From: Desulfitibacter alkalitolerans DSM 16504
Lineage (GTDB): Bacteria; Bacillota; DSM-16504; Desulfitibacterales; Desulfitibacteraceae
Direction: 5' to 3'
DNA length: 64,000 nucleotides
Assembly: GCF_000620305.1 (NCBI RefSeq)
Contig: NZ_KK211100.1
Location: forward strand, 804,735-868,734
The notes beneath the pieces were generated by a model. The model was given only the letters and a program-made list of their open reading frames with translations. It ran no database searches and was not told the DNA's origin. The position numbers and the translations under genes were made by a program. Below are positions 34,207 to 43,741 of the stretch, piece after piece (the first letter of the stretch is position 1; every line of letters starts with the position of its first letter).

Positions 34207-35742
34207 ATGAAAGATGTACGTGTAATTTTCCCCAAGCTAACAATTTTTATTAATGATATGATTTGCCCCAAAAATAATTCTGTCATAATACTTGACAATT
34301 TTCATGTGATTAACAACTTTGAAATCCATAACCTCCCAGCAAACCTTCATATATATTTGATAAGCAGTTCTATTTTAAAGGAATATGATATTTGGCTTTC
34401 TATCATTTCAGGAAACTTAGTAAAGGCTAAAGCTGAGTGCAGAGAATTAAAAAATTTCATTGCTAAAACAAATAGGGATATTATGTTTAAATCCAGCTCC
34501 CCTCTAGAAGATATTATATCTGAAATCAATATAGCCCAAGCTAAAATATCTGTTCTGGAAGGTGAAACTAATAGCCTTGAATGTTTTATCAGTTCCCTCG
34601 CTAAATTAAAAAAAGAAAGCTGCCTGGTAATAAATTTTTTTACCACAGGTATCACTGATCTAGCGCAAAGCCAGTATGGTATGGGTGGAAGGTTGAAGTC
34701 TGCAGCTAATTTTTATTTATCAAGATTGCCTGCTATAAAAGAAATAGAAAGTTTCCCTTCTTTTGAAGCAGTTTGCTCCCTGATATTAAGTGAGATATTT
34801 TATGAATTCAACAAGATAGATAGTGCCCAAGAATATGCGCAAACTGCCTTAAAAATAGATAACATAGATTTTAAATGGGATTACCTTGTTCCCATTTATT
34901 TTATACTTTGCAAGATCAAAATAATGCAGGGCCAACCCTATGCTGCTTTAGAGTTATTAAATATTCTAGAAAAGAAACTTATTAAAAAAGAACAACAATA
35001 CAATATTCCTACACTATTAGCTCATAAGGCAAGAATAGCAATAAAAATGCGAGATTGCCAGGCTGTTCGTAACTGGGTAAATACCTGTCAATTAACTGTT
35101 TATAGCGAGTTTTGTGTTTTACAACACTACCAGTATTTAACACTGATACGTACCCTGCTGTATATAGGAGAACCTGATAAAGCCCTGATTCTGTGCGAGA
35201 GAATGATTGTCCTGACTGAGGAAACAGGAGGCCTGGGCCAACAAATAGAAGTACTTATTTTACAAGCACTAAGCTATCAAGCTTTAAATCGTATGGATGA
35301 GGCATTGAGAAGTCTCTATGCTGCTTTACATAAAGGAGCAGACGAAGGTTATTATCGAGTTTTTATTGATGAAGGTGAACCTTTGTTTAGACTTGTTAAA
35401 ATGTGCAAAGTTCAACAAGGGCTCCTTCCAATAGGACAGCAAACCTCTAAATTATATGAATATACTGATAAATTATTAAAGGGATTTATAAGGGAGAATA
35501 GGACCCTGGCAGCTCAAAACTCTGACCTTTGTACTGAAACAGCCAGGTCCTTGACTACCCGGGAATTGGAAGTGCTTAAGCTTATAGCTTCAGGCTATTC
35601 TAATCAAGCTATAGCAGATACATTATTCATCAGCATTATAACAGTAAAAACTCACTTACAGAATATCTATAGAAAGCTAAATGTAACTAGTAGAGTGCAA
35701 GCCATAGCCCTTGTGAATGAGCTTAATCTTTTACAATACTGA
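34207..35742 (+). CDS. Compact MalT/LuxR-type transcriptional regulator without a P-loop
   Basis: This 511-residue protein ends with a LuxR helix-turn-helix (about 440-505; [20 protein letters not shown] and a recognition helix in [17 protein letters not shown]). The middle is a helical TPR-like array. Its N terminus begins abruptly with a segment like Walker B and following strand of MalT-type STAND ATPases ([16 protein letters not shown], then LHIYLISSS). The Walker A part and ~150 residues before it are absent, so it is about half the size of MalT. The ATG at 34207 follows GGTGGG; the one five codons upstream has no ribosome site. It lies between two genes with the shared upstream element. 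Confidence 0.82.
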   Translation: MKDVRVIFPKLTIFINDMICPKNNSVIILDNFHVINNFEIHNLPANLHIYLISSSILKEYDIWLSIISGNLVKAKAECRELKNFIAKTNRDIMFKSSSPLEDIISEINIAQAKISVLEGETNSLECFISSLAKLKKESCLVINFFTTGITDLAQSQYGMGGRLKSAANFYLSRLPAIKEIESFPSFEAVCSLILSEIFYEFNKIDSAQEYAQTALKIDNIDFKWDYLVPIYFILCKIKIMQGQPYAALELLNILEKKLIKKEQQYNIPTLLAHKARIAIKMRDCQAVRNWVNTCQLTVYSEFCVLQHYQYLTLIRTLLYIGEPDKALILCERMIVLTEETGGLGQQIEVLILQALSYQALNRMDEALRSLYAALHKGADEGYYRVFIDEGEPLFRLVKMCKVQQGLLPIGQQTSKLYEYTDKLLKGFIRENRTLAAQNSDLCTETARSLTTRELEVLKLIASGYSNQAIADTLFISIITVKTHLQNIYRKLNVTSRVQAIALVNELNLLQY

Positions 35743-35770
35743 CACTATTTGCTCTTTTACTTCAAAATAA

Positions 35771-35819
35771 AAAAATCATACTTTCGAATGATAGCTAGCA
35801 TAGCTTGCCAGATGTATCA
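35771..35819 (+). promoter_or_regulatory. Shared upstream element B: palindrome plus -10-like box before the lipoprotein gene
   Basis: The near-palindrome ATCATAC-TTTC-GAATGAT is followed by AGCTAG, then TAGCTTGCCAGATG, then TATCAT. It aligns base by base with 32311-32359, including the TAGCTA box 17 bases before TATCAT and the following AAG. Beyond about 50 bases the two upstream regions diverge. The alignment marks a common control site. Confidence 0.5.
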
Positions 35820-35882
35820 TAAAGAAAAACAGTATTTCACATGAATAAAGGAATGTAAAGCTAATAATAGGAGGGGATATTC

Positions 35883-36659
35883 TTGAGAAAAAGATGGTTG
35901 CCTGTTGTATTAATTATCATGCTCGTTGTGATAGGGACTATTGCCGTTGGCTGCGGCAGCTCCAAAAAGAGTAAAACTGAAAACGCAGCTAAAAGCAGCA
36001 CACCAGCTGTGGAACCGAAGGCTGACCACTCAACAGTTGCTAATGAAGCAGCGGAAGCAGATATACCCTGGATAAATTTAAAGGGTATTGTGGATCTGGT
36101 TAATCTAGTGCAAGAAATGACCTGGACAATTGATGAGGATACTTTTGTCTATGCCCATCTGGGCACCGAATCAGTAAAAGGCGTCCAAACAGATGTAATT
36201 CAAATTGAGGTTACAGGGGAGTATGATGACGAGGATGAAAGGGTTGTTTTTTGGGTTGACAGCAGCGGCAGGATCATGCGGGCATTAATGAATGATGTAG
36301 ATACTCCAACTGAGATGCTGGAACATATGAGTGTTTACCTGCTGGCTCCTCTTCTTCCCTTTCAACTGTCAAGTGAGCAAAACCTTCAACTCGCATTATC
36401 CGGCAAGAACGTACCAGGTTGGACAGTAACCGACCGCGGTAAGAAAAGAGAAACCATTGGCGGTAAATCCGTGGATGTCTCCACTATAGAAATACAAGCC
36501 AAGGATATGTTTTCTACAGGTGCAGGTGAATACACCATTCAATTCCGTTTCGGAGATTTTGGTAACATGAGACTGCTGTTAGGATGGAATGTACTGGACG
36601 GAGGTCAAGAAGGGGAGGATTGGGGCAGGTTTAGTATAGAAACCATAACCTTCCGATAG
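35883..36659 (+). CDS. Lipoprotein of unknown function
   Basis: This 258-residue protein begins with a lipoprotein signal (hydrophobic core VVLIIMLVVIGTIA and lipobox AVGC, Cys about 24), then a Ser/Lys/Ala-rich linker (about 25-60). The main domain (about 60-258) alternates strands and is acidic (EVTGEYDDEDERVVFWVD). It resembles outer-surface LolA/LppX-like folds only in pattern. The start is a TTG at 35883 following AGGAGGGG. It carries the same upstream element as the RCC1 gene, so the two may be co-regulated. Confidence 0.75.
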   Translation: MRKRWLPVVLIIMLVVIGTIAVGCGSSKKSKTENAAKSSTPAVEPKADHSTVANEAAEADIPWINLKGIVDLVNLVQEMTWTIDEDTFVYAHLGTESVKGVQTDVIQIEVTGEYDDEDERVVFWVDSSGRIMRALMNDVDTPTEMLEHMSVYLLAPLLPFQLSSEQNLQLALSGKNVPGWTVTDRGKKRETIGGKSVDVSTIEIQAKDMFSTGAGEYTIQFRFGDFGNMRLLLGWNVLDGGQEGEDWGRFSIETITFR

Positions 36660-36679
36660 GGCCAGAAATAACACTGAAA

Positions 36680-36710
36680 AAATCCCCTTTAAGCTTTAAA
36701 GGGGATTTGC
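36680..36710 (+). terminator. Terminator of the lipoprotein gene
   Basis: AAATCCCCTTTAA and TTAAAGGGGATTT (36680-36708) pair perfectly over 13 bp; a T-rich stretch (CTTTTCTTGTTTT) follows. Confidence 0.8.
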
Positions 36711-36739
36711 ATCTTTTCTTGTTTTATCAAGATTAGCTT

Positions 36740-38104
36740 TTAATTTTCAATCTGCTTGGCTGCATGCCAGCCGGCAAGGCCGCCCAGGATGACTGCAGGT
36801 TTTTTGCCTGCCATTTTTAGAATGCTAGCAGCAATGGTGGAGCGGACACCACTTGCACACAAAATATAAATTGTCCTGTTATCAGGAAGTTCCTGGGCCC
36901 GCACCTTTAAATCATGTAAGGGTATGTGGATGCTGTTGCCCAGGCTCCTTGCCCTTGCCAGCTCCTCGTTTTTCCTAACGTCAAGAATTGCAATGTCACG
37001 AGAAGCAGATAAATATTGTTTTAGTTCTGCCGGGGAAACAGTCTCAATGGAGTTTATCTCCCCGCCCCTTGTCTCCCACTCAATTATTCCAGAACCTAGA
37101 AAACCTCCAACATTATCAAAACCAGTTCTCCTGCAGGTCATATATAAAAAGGCTAGCGATGCTTCACTAAAATCATTGGTTAAAAAATATATGGGTGTTT
37201 CCACGTCCACAAACCAGCCAAGATAAGAAGCCAGGCTGCCCTTGGGAATATAAAGTGAGTTTGGAATATGACTTGTGCAGAATGCACCTTCATCCCTGAC
37301 ATCAACTATCTGGCCTTCTGAAAGGCTTTTAGGAAGGGAGCTAACCCTGATTGCCGGAAGCTTGACAATATCCCCAAGGAAAGGTGCGCCTTTTACATTG
37401 CAAACCTCCATTTTTTCAAAATAGGGAGGCTTTGGCAGTACCTGCCCCACATTATTAATAAAATCCTCTTTTGTTGCATACTGCAGCCTGGGATTATACA
37501 GTCTTTCATACCCTACTGTTGTCCAGGGGCGGTCCTGAATGGCAGTGCCGCATGCAGAGCCGGCTCCATGTGCCGGGCAGAGGAGAACATGGTCACCTAA
37601 AGGAAAAATCTTCTCCATAATGCTGTCATAGAGAAGGCCTGTCATCTTTGGGAGATTTTCCCTTCCATAAAAGTCTGTCCTGCCAACATCTCCTGCAAAA
37701 AGACAGTCACCTGTGAATACCATATAAGGCTGATCCTTGATATAAACTGCATAGGACATATGGCCAAGGGTATGGCCGGGAGTATGCAGGGCTTGAATGG
37801 TTAGGCTGCCTAATCTAATGGTATCATAATCTTGGATAAAAGTACCATAGTTAAACCCTAAATCCTCATAACCTGAAATATATACAATGGCACCGGTAAG
37901 CTCGGCTAGTTCTCTAGAACCAATAATATAATCCTCATTGCGATGGGTTTCCAAGATGGCAGTAATATTCATCCTGGCCTTACGCGCTTCTTCCAAATAT
38001 ATTCCCACATCCCGTCTTGGATCTATTACTACTATTTCTGAACCATCTCCAATCATGTACGACCAGTGGGCTAAACCTGGAGTTTCTATGCGTTTAAAAA
38101 ACAT
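36740..38104 (-). CDS. Metallo-beta-lactamase-fold protein with two rhodanese domains (persulfide dioxygenase-like)
   Basis: This 454-residue protein has an MBL domain (about 1-230) and two rhodanese domains (about 255-350 and 360-450). The usual HXHXDH motif reads HRNEDY (54-59). It still keeps His 54, the His of TPGH (111) and Asp 133 in FTGDCLF, which correspond to the three ligands of the mono-iron site in ETHE1-type persulfide dioxygenases. The first rhodanese has no catalytic Cys (YFLTNDFSE), while the second has ILCASGVRS. The protein probably handles glutathione-like or protein persulfides. It is a single gene, upstream on the minus strand of the lipoprotein terminator. Confidence 0.85.
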   Translation of the reverse strand: MFFKRIETPGLAHWSYMIGDGSEIVVIDPRRDVGIYLEEARKARMNITAILETHRNEDYIIGSRELAELTGAIVYISGYEDLGFNYGTFIQDYDTIRLGSLTIQALHTPGHTLGHMSYAVYIKDQPYMVFTGDCLFAGDVGRTDFYGRENLPKMTGLLYDSIMEKIFPLGDHVLLCPAHGAGSACGTAIQDRPWTTVGYERLYNPRLQYATKEDFINNVGQVLPKPPYFEKMEVCNVKGAPFLGDIVKLPAIRVSSLPKSLSEGQIVDVRDEGAFCTSHIPNSLYIPKGSLASYLGWFVDVETPIYFLTNDFSEASLAFLYMTCRRTGFDNVGGFLGSGIIEWETRGGEINSIETVSPAELKQYLSASRDIAILDVRKNEELARARSLGNSIHIPLHDLKVRAQELPDNRTIYILCASGVRSTIAASILKMAGKKPAVILGGLAGWHAAKQIEN

Positions 38105-38214
38105 TGCCTTCAGTCCTTTCTGGATTTAATATTCAGTAATACCCTTATATTATCTCCATAATATCAGTCACAATAAATAGATGGTATATCCCGGTTCTAT
38201 TCTTCATATAAATT

Positions 38215-38709
38215 TCATATTTTCTGACAATATAGTTCTCTAAAGCGTTTCTTTGCCCTGGAAAGTATTACCCTGACAGAGGCTGGGGATTTTTCTAAAA
38301 CAGCTCCAATTTCCTCAAAGCTGCATTCCTCTATCTCTCTTAGGATAATTACAGTACGGTAGGATTCTGGCAATAATTGTAAGACTTGAATTATCTCTCT
38401 GGACAGCTCCTTGTTATCCCAGACATGTTCAGGCTTATTTTCCCTGGATGGACACACTGAATTTTGGACTGTGTCCAGATGCAGGTGTTTTTTATCCTGC
38501 CTCAAATGCTTAAGATAAACCCTGCGGGCTATTGCCATAAGCCATGTTAAAGGGGCACTTTGTTCTTTAAATGTCCCACAGGAGAGAAAAGCCTGAAAAA
38601 AGGTCTCCTGGGTCAAATCCTCTGCCAGGCTGGTATTAGCCGTAACATATAAAAAATATCTATATATTGTTTTATGATGAGTTCGATAAATATCAATAAA
38701 AGAAAGCAT
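38215..38709 (-). CDS. ECF-family RNA polymerase sigma factor
   Basis: This 164-residue sigma factor has region 2 (YFLYVTANTSLAEDLTQETF, about 15-35) and region 4 (LPESYRTVIILREIEECSFE and a helix ending RVILSRAKKRFRELY). The basal ECF features are intact, unlike the one at 26008. GAGGTATATTC precedes the ATG. No anti-sigma gene is adjacent: downstream is the MBL-rhodanese gene, about 110 bases away, and upstream a gene-free stretch with a pseudogene. It may therefore be controlled by a partner elsewhere. Confidence 0.9.
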   Translation of the reverse strand: MLSFIDIYRTHHKTIYRYFLYVTANTSLAEDLTQETFFQAFLSCGTFKEQSAPLTWLMAIARRVYLKHLRQDKKHLHLDTVQNSVCPSRENKPEHVWDNKELSREIIQVLQLLPESYRTVIILREIEECSFEEIGAVLEKSPASVRVILSRAKKRFRELYCQKI

Positions 38710-38877
38710 TGAATATACCTCAAAAACTTATTTAAAAACCTTTATTAATATTTATACATAACATTAAATTTTCCTGTAAAATTCATTGGAAAAAATTTGG
38801 GGTAAATGCAAAAATTTAGTACGCTTTGCATAGAATAATTCTACTGCCTATAACTGCCTATAAATAAAGAAAACCCT

Positions 38878-39045
38878 CATTTAAGAGAGTTAGCTTCAAT
38901 AAAAGTGAAGTAGGTTCATCCATGATAATAAGTTCTGTATGGTGGGATAATGCTAAAGCCAGAGAATATTTCATCTTCATGCCCTTGGATATCATAAAGG
39001 GGAACCTGTTAATTCAAAATAGGCTCCCACACTCTCTGCATCAAC
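38878..39045 (-). pseudogene. Remnant of an ABC-2 transporter ATPase
   Basis: On the minus strand the frame around 38890-38999 reads MISKGMKMKYSLALALSH, then ELIIMDEPTS. This is the signature-to-Walker B section of an ABC ATPase of the YSKGMK type. A frameshift lies before it (the upstream stretch DAESVGAYFELTGSP is in another phase) and the frame stops soon after DEPTS. Both ends are missing, so the gene is dead. The rest of the gap 38710-39103 shows no gene. Confidence 0.65.
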
Positions 39046-39103
39046 ATTATAGGCGATAGGCTTGGATCTTTGCAAAATAGCGATTGGACTGTATATGTGC
39101 TTC

Positions 39104-39367
39104 CTACTTGTCTTGATAGTGAGTTTTGCATTGAGCTATTTCAATATTTCCTTCATGTATTCGATATACAAGTCGGTTTTTCTCATCGATTCTTCTACTC
39201 CAAAACCCTGACAAATTCTCCCCTAATGGTTCTGGCTTGCCTATGCCTTCATAACCGTTACGGTCAATATCCTTGATAAGAAGGTTAATCCTTTTTAATG
39301 TCTTTTTATCTTGAGTTTGCCAGTATAGATACTCTTCCCATGCTTGATTTGACCAGATTTTATTCAT
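39104..39367 (-). CDS. Txe/YoeB-family mRNA-cleaving toxin
   Basis: This 87-residue protein has the YoeB/RelE fold: NKIWSNQAWEEYLYWQTQDKKTL, KRINLLIKDIDRNGYEG, GKPEPLGENLSGFWSRRI and NRLVYRI. Conserved catalytic positions (the Glu in KPEPL, the Arg in SRRI, a C-terminal His in CKTHYQ) are present. YoeB toxins cut mRNA on the ribosome. Its ATG overlaps the stop of the antitoxin gene by eight bases (ATGAATAA). Confidence 0.93.
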   Translation of the reverse strand: MNKIWSNQAWEEYLYWQTQDKKTLKRINLLIKDIDRNGYEGIGKPEPLGENLSGFWSRRIDEKNRLVYRIHEGNIEIAQCKTHYQDK

Positions 39368-39626
39368 CTGCTGCCTCAATTAACTCATGAGCAAATCCTT
39401 TTCCCGCATCCAATTGACTAATAGATTTTTTTAGTATCTGCTGGTTATAATCATTGTAAAAACCATCTCTTCTTATTATTTCAAAAGGAATTCCTCCATA
39501 ACTTACTGATTGTCTGACAAAAATATTAATTGCAGTTGTCATGTTCATACCTAAATCTGCAAATAGTTCTTCAGCCTGCTTTTTCAACTTTTCATCCATA
39601 CGTATATTGACATTGGTGGTTGCCAT
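39360..39626 (-). CDS. RelB/DinJ-family antitoxin
   Basis: This 88-residue protein has a ribbon-helix-helix start (ATTNVNIRMDEKLKKQAEEL) and the DinJ-type stretch LGMNMTTAINIFVRQSVSYG, then a tail that would bind the toxin. The ATG at 39626 follows AAAGGAGG. It is first in the two-gene operon with the YoeB-like toxin and would repress its own promoter. Confidence 0.93.
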   Translation of the reverse strand: MATTNVNIRMDEKLKKQAEELFADLGMNMTTAINIFVRQSVSYGGIPFEIIRRDGFYNDYNQQILKKSISQLDAGKGFAHELIEAADE

Positions 39627-39756
39627 AATTGATACCTCCTTTTTTCCATCTGTAATGATATTGTAATATTTTATAGCCACCTAGTCAATACATTGCATTG
39701 CGATAACGTAATTTTATTTATATTAGTTTATATTAATCTAATAGCTGATAGCTATT

Positions 39757-39781
39757 AGCCAGGAGAACCGTCCCCCTGGTT
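39757..39781 (-). repeat. Dispersed hairpin repeat, copy 4 (stem type A)
   Basis: AGCCAG (39757-39762) pairs with CTGGTT (39776-39781) around the loop GAGAACCGTCCCC (39763-39775). It is the only copy not at the end of a gene. It lies between the antitoxin promoter region and the ThiS-like gene, about 60 bases before the latter. Confidence 0.8.
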
Positions 39782-39842
39782 GTTTGCTTTTGGGCCTGTA
39801 TATCTTTATAATAAAAGTATTAAAAACAAGGAGTGGGTGTTA

Positions 39843-40073
39843 ATGGTTACTATCCAGTTAACCCGGGGGATGATAAGCTATCCTGAAGAATCAAAGGGAG
39901 TAATAAAGGTAGAAGCAGGTGAAGATACAACCGTGGAGGAAGTACTATTTAAAGCCAATATTAATTTAAAAGAGGTTGGCATGGTCTTGCGTGATCAAAA
40001 AAAAATTGACCTTAATGAAAAGGTCAATGAAGGTGACTACCTGCATGTCCTGCCTGTTATCTGCGGAGGCTAG
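39843..40073 (+). CDS. ThiS/MoaD-family ubiquitin-like protein
   Basis: This 76-residue beta-grasp protein ends with the Gly-Gly tail VICGG, needed for adenylation and thiocarboxylate formation. Landmarks: VTIQLTRGM, EDTTVEEVLFKANINLKEVGMVL, NEKVNEGDYLHVLPVICGG. Such proteins are sulfur carriers for thiamine, molybdopterin or a related compound. No E1-like ThiF/MoeB gene is nearby, so the pathway is open. The ATG at 39843 follows AAGGAGTGG. Confidence 0.85.
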   Translation: MVTIQLTRGMISYPEESKGVIKVEAGEDTTVEEVLFKANINLKEVGMVLRDQKKIDLNEKVNEGDYLHVLPVICGG

Positions 40074-40081
40074 AGTACAGG

Positions 40082-40801
40082 TTAAGGCAATAATCTTGTG
40101 GTCCCAATTCTAAGGGAGCTGCGGTAAGCCTTGAACCCTTCTGCATATACGGTCATGCATTGGAAGCCCCTGTATCTGGCACTTACATCCATGAGTGTTA
40201 AAACATCAATTTGGTCGTGCTCCTTTAACCACTGCAGCTGACTTTCATGGGCTTTTAACATTTCTGTTTTCTTGTTAATATAGTTTCCTATATCTACATA
40301 TTCCTCTGGATTAAAATTAACACCTGCATAGGTATCCATAAAGTATATGTGAGGAATATGTTCAAATGGTTCATGAGTAGTTTTAATGTGTGTTACTCCT
40401 GCAAAAAAAGATGCAGCAATTGCCAGTCTGCTCACTGCTTCATGATCACCATGGTAATCCTCTGTAGGGTGAGTTATTATCACATGGGGTCTGCATTGTC
40501 TAATGGCATCTATAAATAATGCCCTGGTTTTAATATCCACCTCTATTTCACCATCAGGCAGGTTTAGAAAAATGACCTCGGCACCAATGGCCCTGGCTGC
40601 GTTTACGGCTTCTTTTCTGCGCACCTCTCCCAGCTGGTCAGGGGGGATATTAAAGTGACCCTTGTCTCCGTTAGTGGCATGACACATGAAGACCCTCCAG
40701 CCTAGATCTGCATACTTTGCCAGGGTTCCCCCACAAAACAGTTCAAGATCATCAGGATGGGCACCAATGCCCATGACCGTAAGCTTTTCCAAATAATCCA
40801 C
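40082..40801 (-). CDS. PIG-L family deacetylase
   Basis: This 239-residue enzyme has the intact zinc site: GAHPDDLEL (about 13-21) and DYHGDHEAVS (about 113-122). Such enzymes remove acetyl groups from N-acetylglucosamine conjugates, for example in bacillithiol or lincomycin-type pathways, and act in the cytosol. It is convergent with the ThiS-like gene. GGGGTGG precedes the ATG. It is the intact counterpart of the ligand-less protein at 16989-17741. Confidence 0.9.
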   Translation of the reverse strand: MDYLEKLTVMGIGAHPDDLELFCGGTLAKYADLGWRVFMCHATNGDKGHFNIPPDQLGEVRRKEAVNAARAIGAEVIFLNLPDGEIEVDIKTRALFIDAIRQCRPHVIITHPTEDYHGDHEAVSRLAIAASFFAGVTHIKTTHEPFEHIPHIYFMDTYAGVNFNPEEYVDIGNYINKKTEMLKAHESQLQWLKEHDQIDVLTLMDVSARYRGFQCMTVYAEGFKAYRSSLRIGTTRLLP

Positions 40802-40886
40802 CCCTTCAAATAACGCTTTTAGTAAAGAAAATGTCCATATGAACGAACCCTAATTAAATTTCCCAGCAATTGTTGGTCCATGGAGG

Positions 40887-40950
40887 CCAAAAAGCCGTGA
40901 TGATTTGCACTGTTTGAGCGAAGCGAGTTTGCAAAGCATAGGCTTTTTGG
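40887..40950. other. Nested hairpin element in the gap before clpB
   Basis: CCAAAAAGCC (40887-40896) pairs with GGCTTTTTGG (40941-40950). Inside, TTTGCA (40904-40909) pairs with TGCAAA (40930-40935) around an apical TGTTTGAGCGAAGCGAGTT. It has no coding frame of interest. It could be a bidirectional terminator between clpB and the PIG-L gene or a small structured RNA. Confidence 0.45.
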
Positions 40951-41076
40951 CTGGAATGGGCCTTAGAATTGCTGAAATTTAATTCCAGGTGAGGGAATAT
41001 GACATTTTCTATCCGCATTCTATCCGTATTAAAACAGACAGCGCCATTGTTAGTTTTGATTACCCTGCTCATGAGC

Positions 41077-43650
41077 TTATGAAAGACTTATTTGCTCCCT
41101 TTCATCAAGGTTTACTTTAATAGTATCTCCAGGTTTGTACTTGCCTTCGAGAATTGCAATAGATAGGGTGTTTTCTAGCATCCGCTGTATCAATCTCTTT
41201 AAAGGTCTTGCTCCATATACTGTGTCATAGCCTTTTTCAGCTAGAAAGGCCTTCACCTGGTCAGATACCTCAAGTTCATATCCTAGACTTCTAATTCTCC
41301 CAGCCAAAAGCTGTATCTGAATATCAACTATATCAATAATATGCTCCCTGGACAACTGATGGAACACAACAATCTCATCAATTCTGTTGAGAAATTCCGG
41401 TCTGAAATGACCCTTTAACGTGTTCATGATCCTCTCATGTAATGCGTCATCATCATGAACCTGTGAAAAGTACTGGCTTCCAAGGTTTGAAGTCATTATG
41501 ACAACAGTATTTCTAAAGTTAACTGTCTGCCCCTGGCCATCTGTAAGACGACCATCATCTAATAGCTGCAGGAGTATATTAAAAACATCTGCATGGGCCT
41601 TTTCAATTTCGTCAAAGAGAATTACTGAGTATGGCCTGCGGCGAACTGCTTCAGTAAGCTGCCCTCCCTGGTCATAGCCCACATACCCTGGGGGGGCTCC
41701 CACAAGCCTTGAAACTGAATGCTTCTCCATGTATTCACTCATGTCAAATCTAAGCATTGCTCTTTCATCATTGAACAGGAAGTGGGCTAGAGCCTTTGCA
41801 AGCTCTGTTTTGCCTACACCAGTTGGTCCCAGGAAGATAAAGGATCCCAGGGGTCTGTTGGGGTCAGACACGCCGGCCCTTGAGCGTCTAATGGAATTAG
41901 AGACTACCTCAACAGCCTTATCCTGTCCTACCACACGCTGCTTTAGCAGCTCCTCCATTTTAAGAAGCTTTTGCACCTCTCCCTGGAGCATTCTGCTTAC
42001 AGGAATACCAGTCCATTTGGACACAATTTCTGCTATGTCCTCCTCATCAACCTCTTCCTTTAGCATTTTTGAGGATTTCTGAAGCTCATTTAATTGTTCA
42101 TTTGCTGCCTCAAGATCCTTTTCAAGCTGTGGAAGAATTCCATAGCGTATCTTGGCAAGCTCATTTAAATCCATCTCTCTTTCAGCCCTGGCTTCATTGA
42201 TACGGGCTTTATCTATTTCTTCTTTAATACTGCGTATTTTCTGGATTATTTCCTTTTCCTGTGCCCAGTGGGCCTTTTTCCCTGCGAGCTCCTCTCGGTA
42301 ATTGGCAATTTGGCCTTGTATGGCTTCTAACTGCTCCCTGCTTCCAGGATCATTCTCCTTTTTTAAGGCCTCGGCCTGCACCTCTAGCTGTCTTACCTTT
42401 CTTTCAATAGAATCAATGTCACCTGGCATGCTGTCAATCTCTATTCTCAGCTTGGAGGCAGCCTCATCAATCAGGTCTATAGCCTTATCAGGCAGGAATC
42501 GTTCTGTCAGGTAACGATGGGATAGGGTTGCAGCAGCGATTAGGGCACTATCCTTTAAACGCACTCCATGGTGCACCTCATATTTTTCTTTCAGTCCCCT
42601 TAAGATGCCAATAGTATCCTCAACACTAGGTTCTCCAACATAAACCTGCTGGAAACGTCTTTCCAGGGCCGTGTCCTTCTCTATATGCTTTCTGTACTCA
42701 TTTAAAGTAGTAGCCCCAATACACCTCAACTCTCCCCTTGCCAGGGCAGGCTTTAACATATTTGCAGCATCCACCGCACCTTCCGCGGCACCTGCACCCA
42801 CCAGAGTATGAATCTCATCAATGAACAGCACTATTTCGCCCTGGGCATCCTTGACTTCCTTTAAGACAGCCTTTAATCTATCCTCAAATTCACCCCTGTA
42901 CTTTGCTCCGGCAACCATGGCTCCAATATCTAAAACAATCAGCCGCTTATCCTTCAGGGTTTCAGGCACTGAGCCTTCTACCATTCTCTGGGCCAGGCCT
43001 TCGACAATAGCTGTTTTTCCCACACCTGGCTGACCTATAAGAACTGGATTGTTTTTTGTTCTCCTTGACAACACCTGAATTACCCTGGTAATCTCCTCAT
43101 CCCTGCCAATAACAGGATCAAGCTTGCCCAGCTGTGCCTGTTCAGTAAGATCATGACCAAATCTTAATAAGGCCTCATATTTATTTTCTGGGTTAGGATC
43201 TGTAACCCTTTGGCTTCCCCTTATATTCTGAAGAACCTGAAGTATCTTGTCCCTGGTTATTCCCTTTTGTTTTATCAGACGCCCTGCTTCCCCAGGAGCT
43301 TGTTTAACAAGTGCTAAAAGCAGATGTTCAGTACTTAGATACTCATCCTTCATGCTGACAGCTTCTTTCCAGGCTTCATCAAATACCTGACGCAGGGGCT
43401 GGCTGATATACACATCCATGCCGCCTTGAACCTTTGGTTCCTTGTCCAGGCTTCTTTTTACACTTTGTACAAATTCAGCTGGGTTTATCTCCAGGCCCGA
43501 AAGGATTTTGGAAACTACACCTTCCTTTTGCTCAATCAGAGCAGCACAAAGATGGTCAGGTGTAATCTGCTGATGCTGCATTTGTTCCGCCAGGCTTTGA
43601 GCAGCTTGAACAGCCTCCCCAGCTTTTACAGTTAATTTATCAAGTCTCAT
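41077..43650 (-). CDS. clpB: ClpB disaggregase (HSP100 chaperone)
   Basis: This 857-residue protein has the full ClpB plan. The Clp N domain spans about 1-145. AAA domain 1 has Walker A GQPGVGKT (about 203). The long coiled-coil middle domain (about 400-530, unique to ClpB) follows. AAA domain 2 has Walker A GPTGVGKT (about 602) and the pore loop GYVGYDQGG. It rescues aggregated proteins with DnaK. It is the last of the hspR-dnaJ-clpB minus-strand cluster and, by family knowledge, HspR would repress it under non-stress conditions. Confidence 0.97.
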   Translation of the reverse strand: MRLDKLTVKAGEAVQAAQSLAEQMQHQQITPDHLCAALIEQKEGVVSKILSGLEINPAEFVQSVKRSLDKEPKVQGGMDVYISQPLRQVFDEAWKEAVSMKDEYLSTEHLLLALVKQAPGEAGRLIKQKGITRDKILQVLQNIRGSQRVTDPNPENKYEALLRFGHDLTEQAQLGKLDPVIGRDEEITRVIQVLSRRTKNNPVLIGQPGVGKTAIVEGLAQRMVEGSVPETLKDKRLIVLDIGAMVAGAKYRGEFEDRLKAVLKEVKDAQGEIVLFIDEIHTLVGAGAAEGAVDAANMLKPALARGELRCIGATTLNEYRKHIEKDTALERRFQQVYVGEPSVEDTIGILRGLKEKYEVHHGVRLKDSALIAAATLSHRYLTERFLPDKAIDLIDEAASKLRIEIDSMPGDIDSIERKVRQLEVQAEALKKENDPGSREQLEAIQGQIANYREELAGKKAHWAQEKEIIQKIRSIKEEIDKARINEARAEREMDLNELAKIRYGILPQLEKDLEAANEQLNELQKSSKMLKEEVDEEDIAEIVSKWTGIPVSRMLQGEVQKLLKMEELLKQRVVGQDKAVEVVSNSIRRSRAGVSDPNRPLGSFIFLGPTGVGKTELAKALAHFLFNDERAMLRFDMSEYMEKHSVSRLVGAPPGYVGYDQGGQLTEAVRRRPYSVILFDEIEKAHADVFNILLQLLDDGRLTDGQGQTVNFRNTVVIMTSNLGSQYFSQVHDDDALHERIMNTLKGHFRPEFLNRIDEIVVFHQLSREHIIDIVDIQIQLLAGRIRSLGYELEVSDQVKAFLAEKGYDTVYGARPLKRLIQRMLENTLSIAILEGKYKPGDTIKVNLDEREQISLS

Positions 43651-43741
43651 AATCTCACCTCATTTCTAAACTTTTATAATAATTTAATACAAAACAATTT
43701 TTAATTAACCCTTTGCTTTTAAACAAAACTTATTAAAAATA

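Noticed and set aside
40854-41072. Minus-strand 72-codon frame between the PIG-L and clpB genes
   Set aside because: It runs through the nested hairpin, has no ribosome site and its composition is not protein-like.
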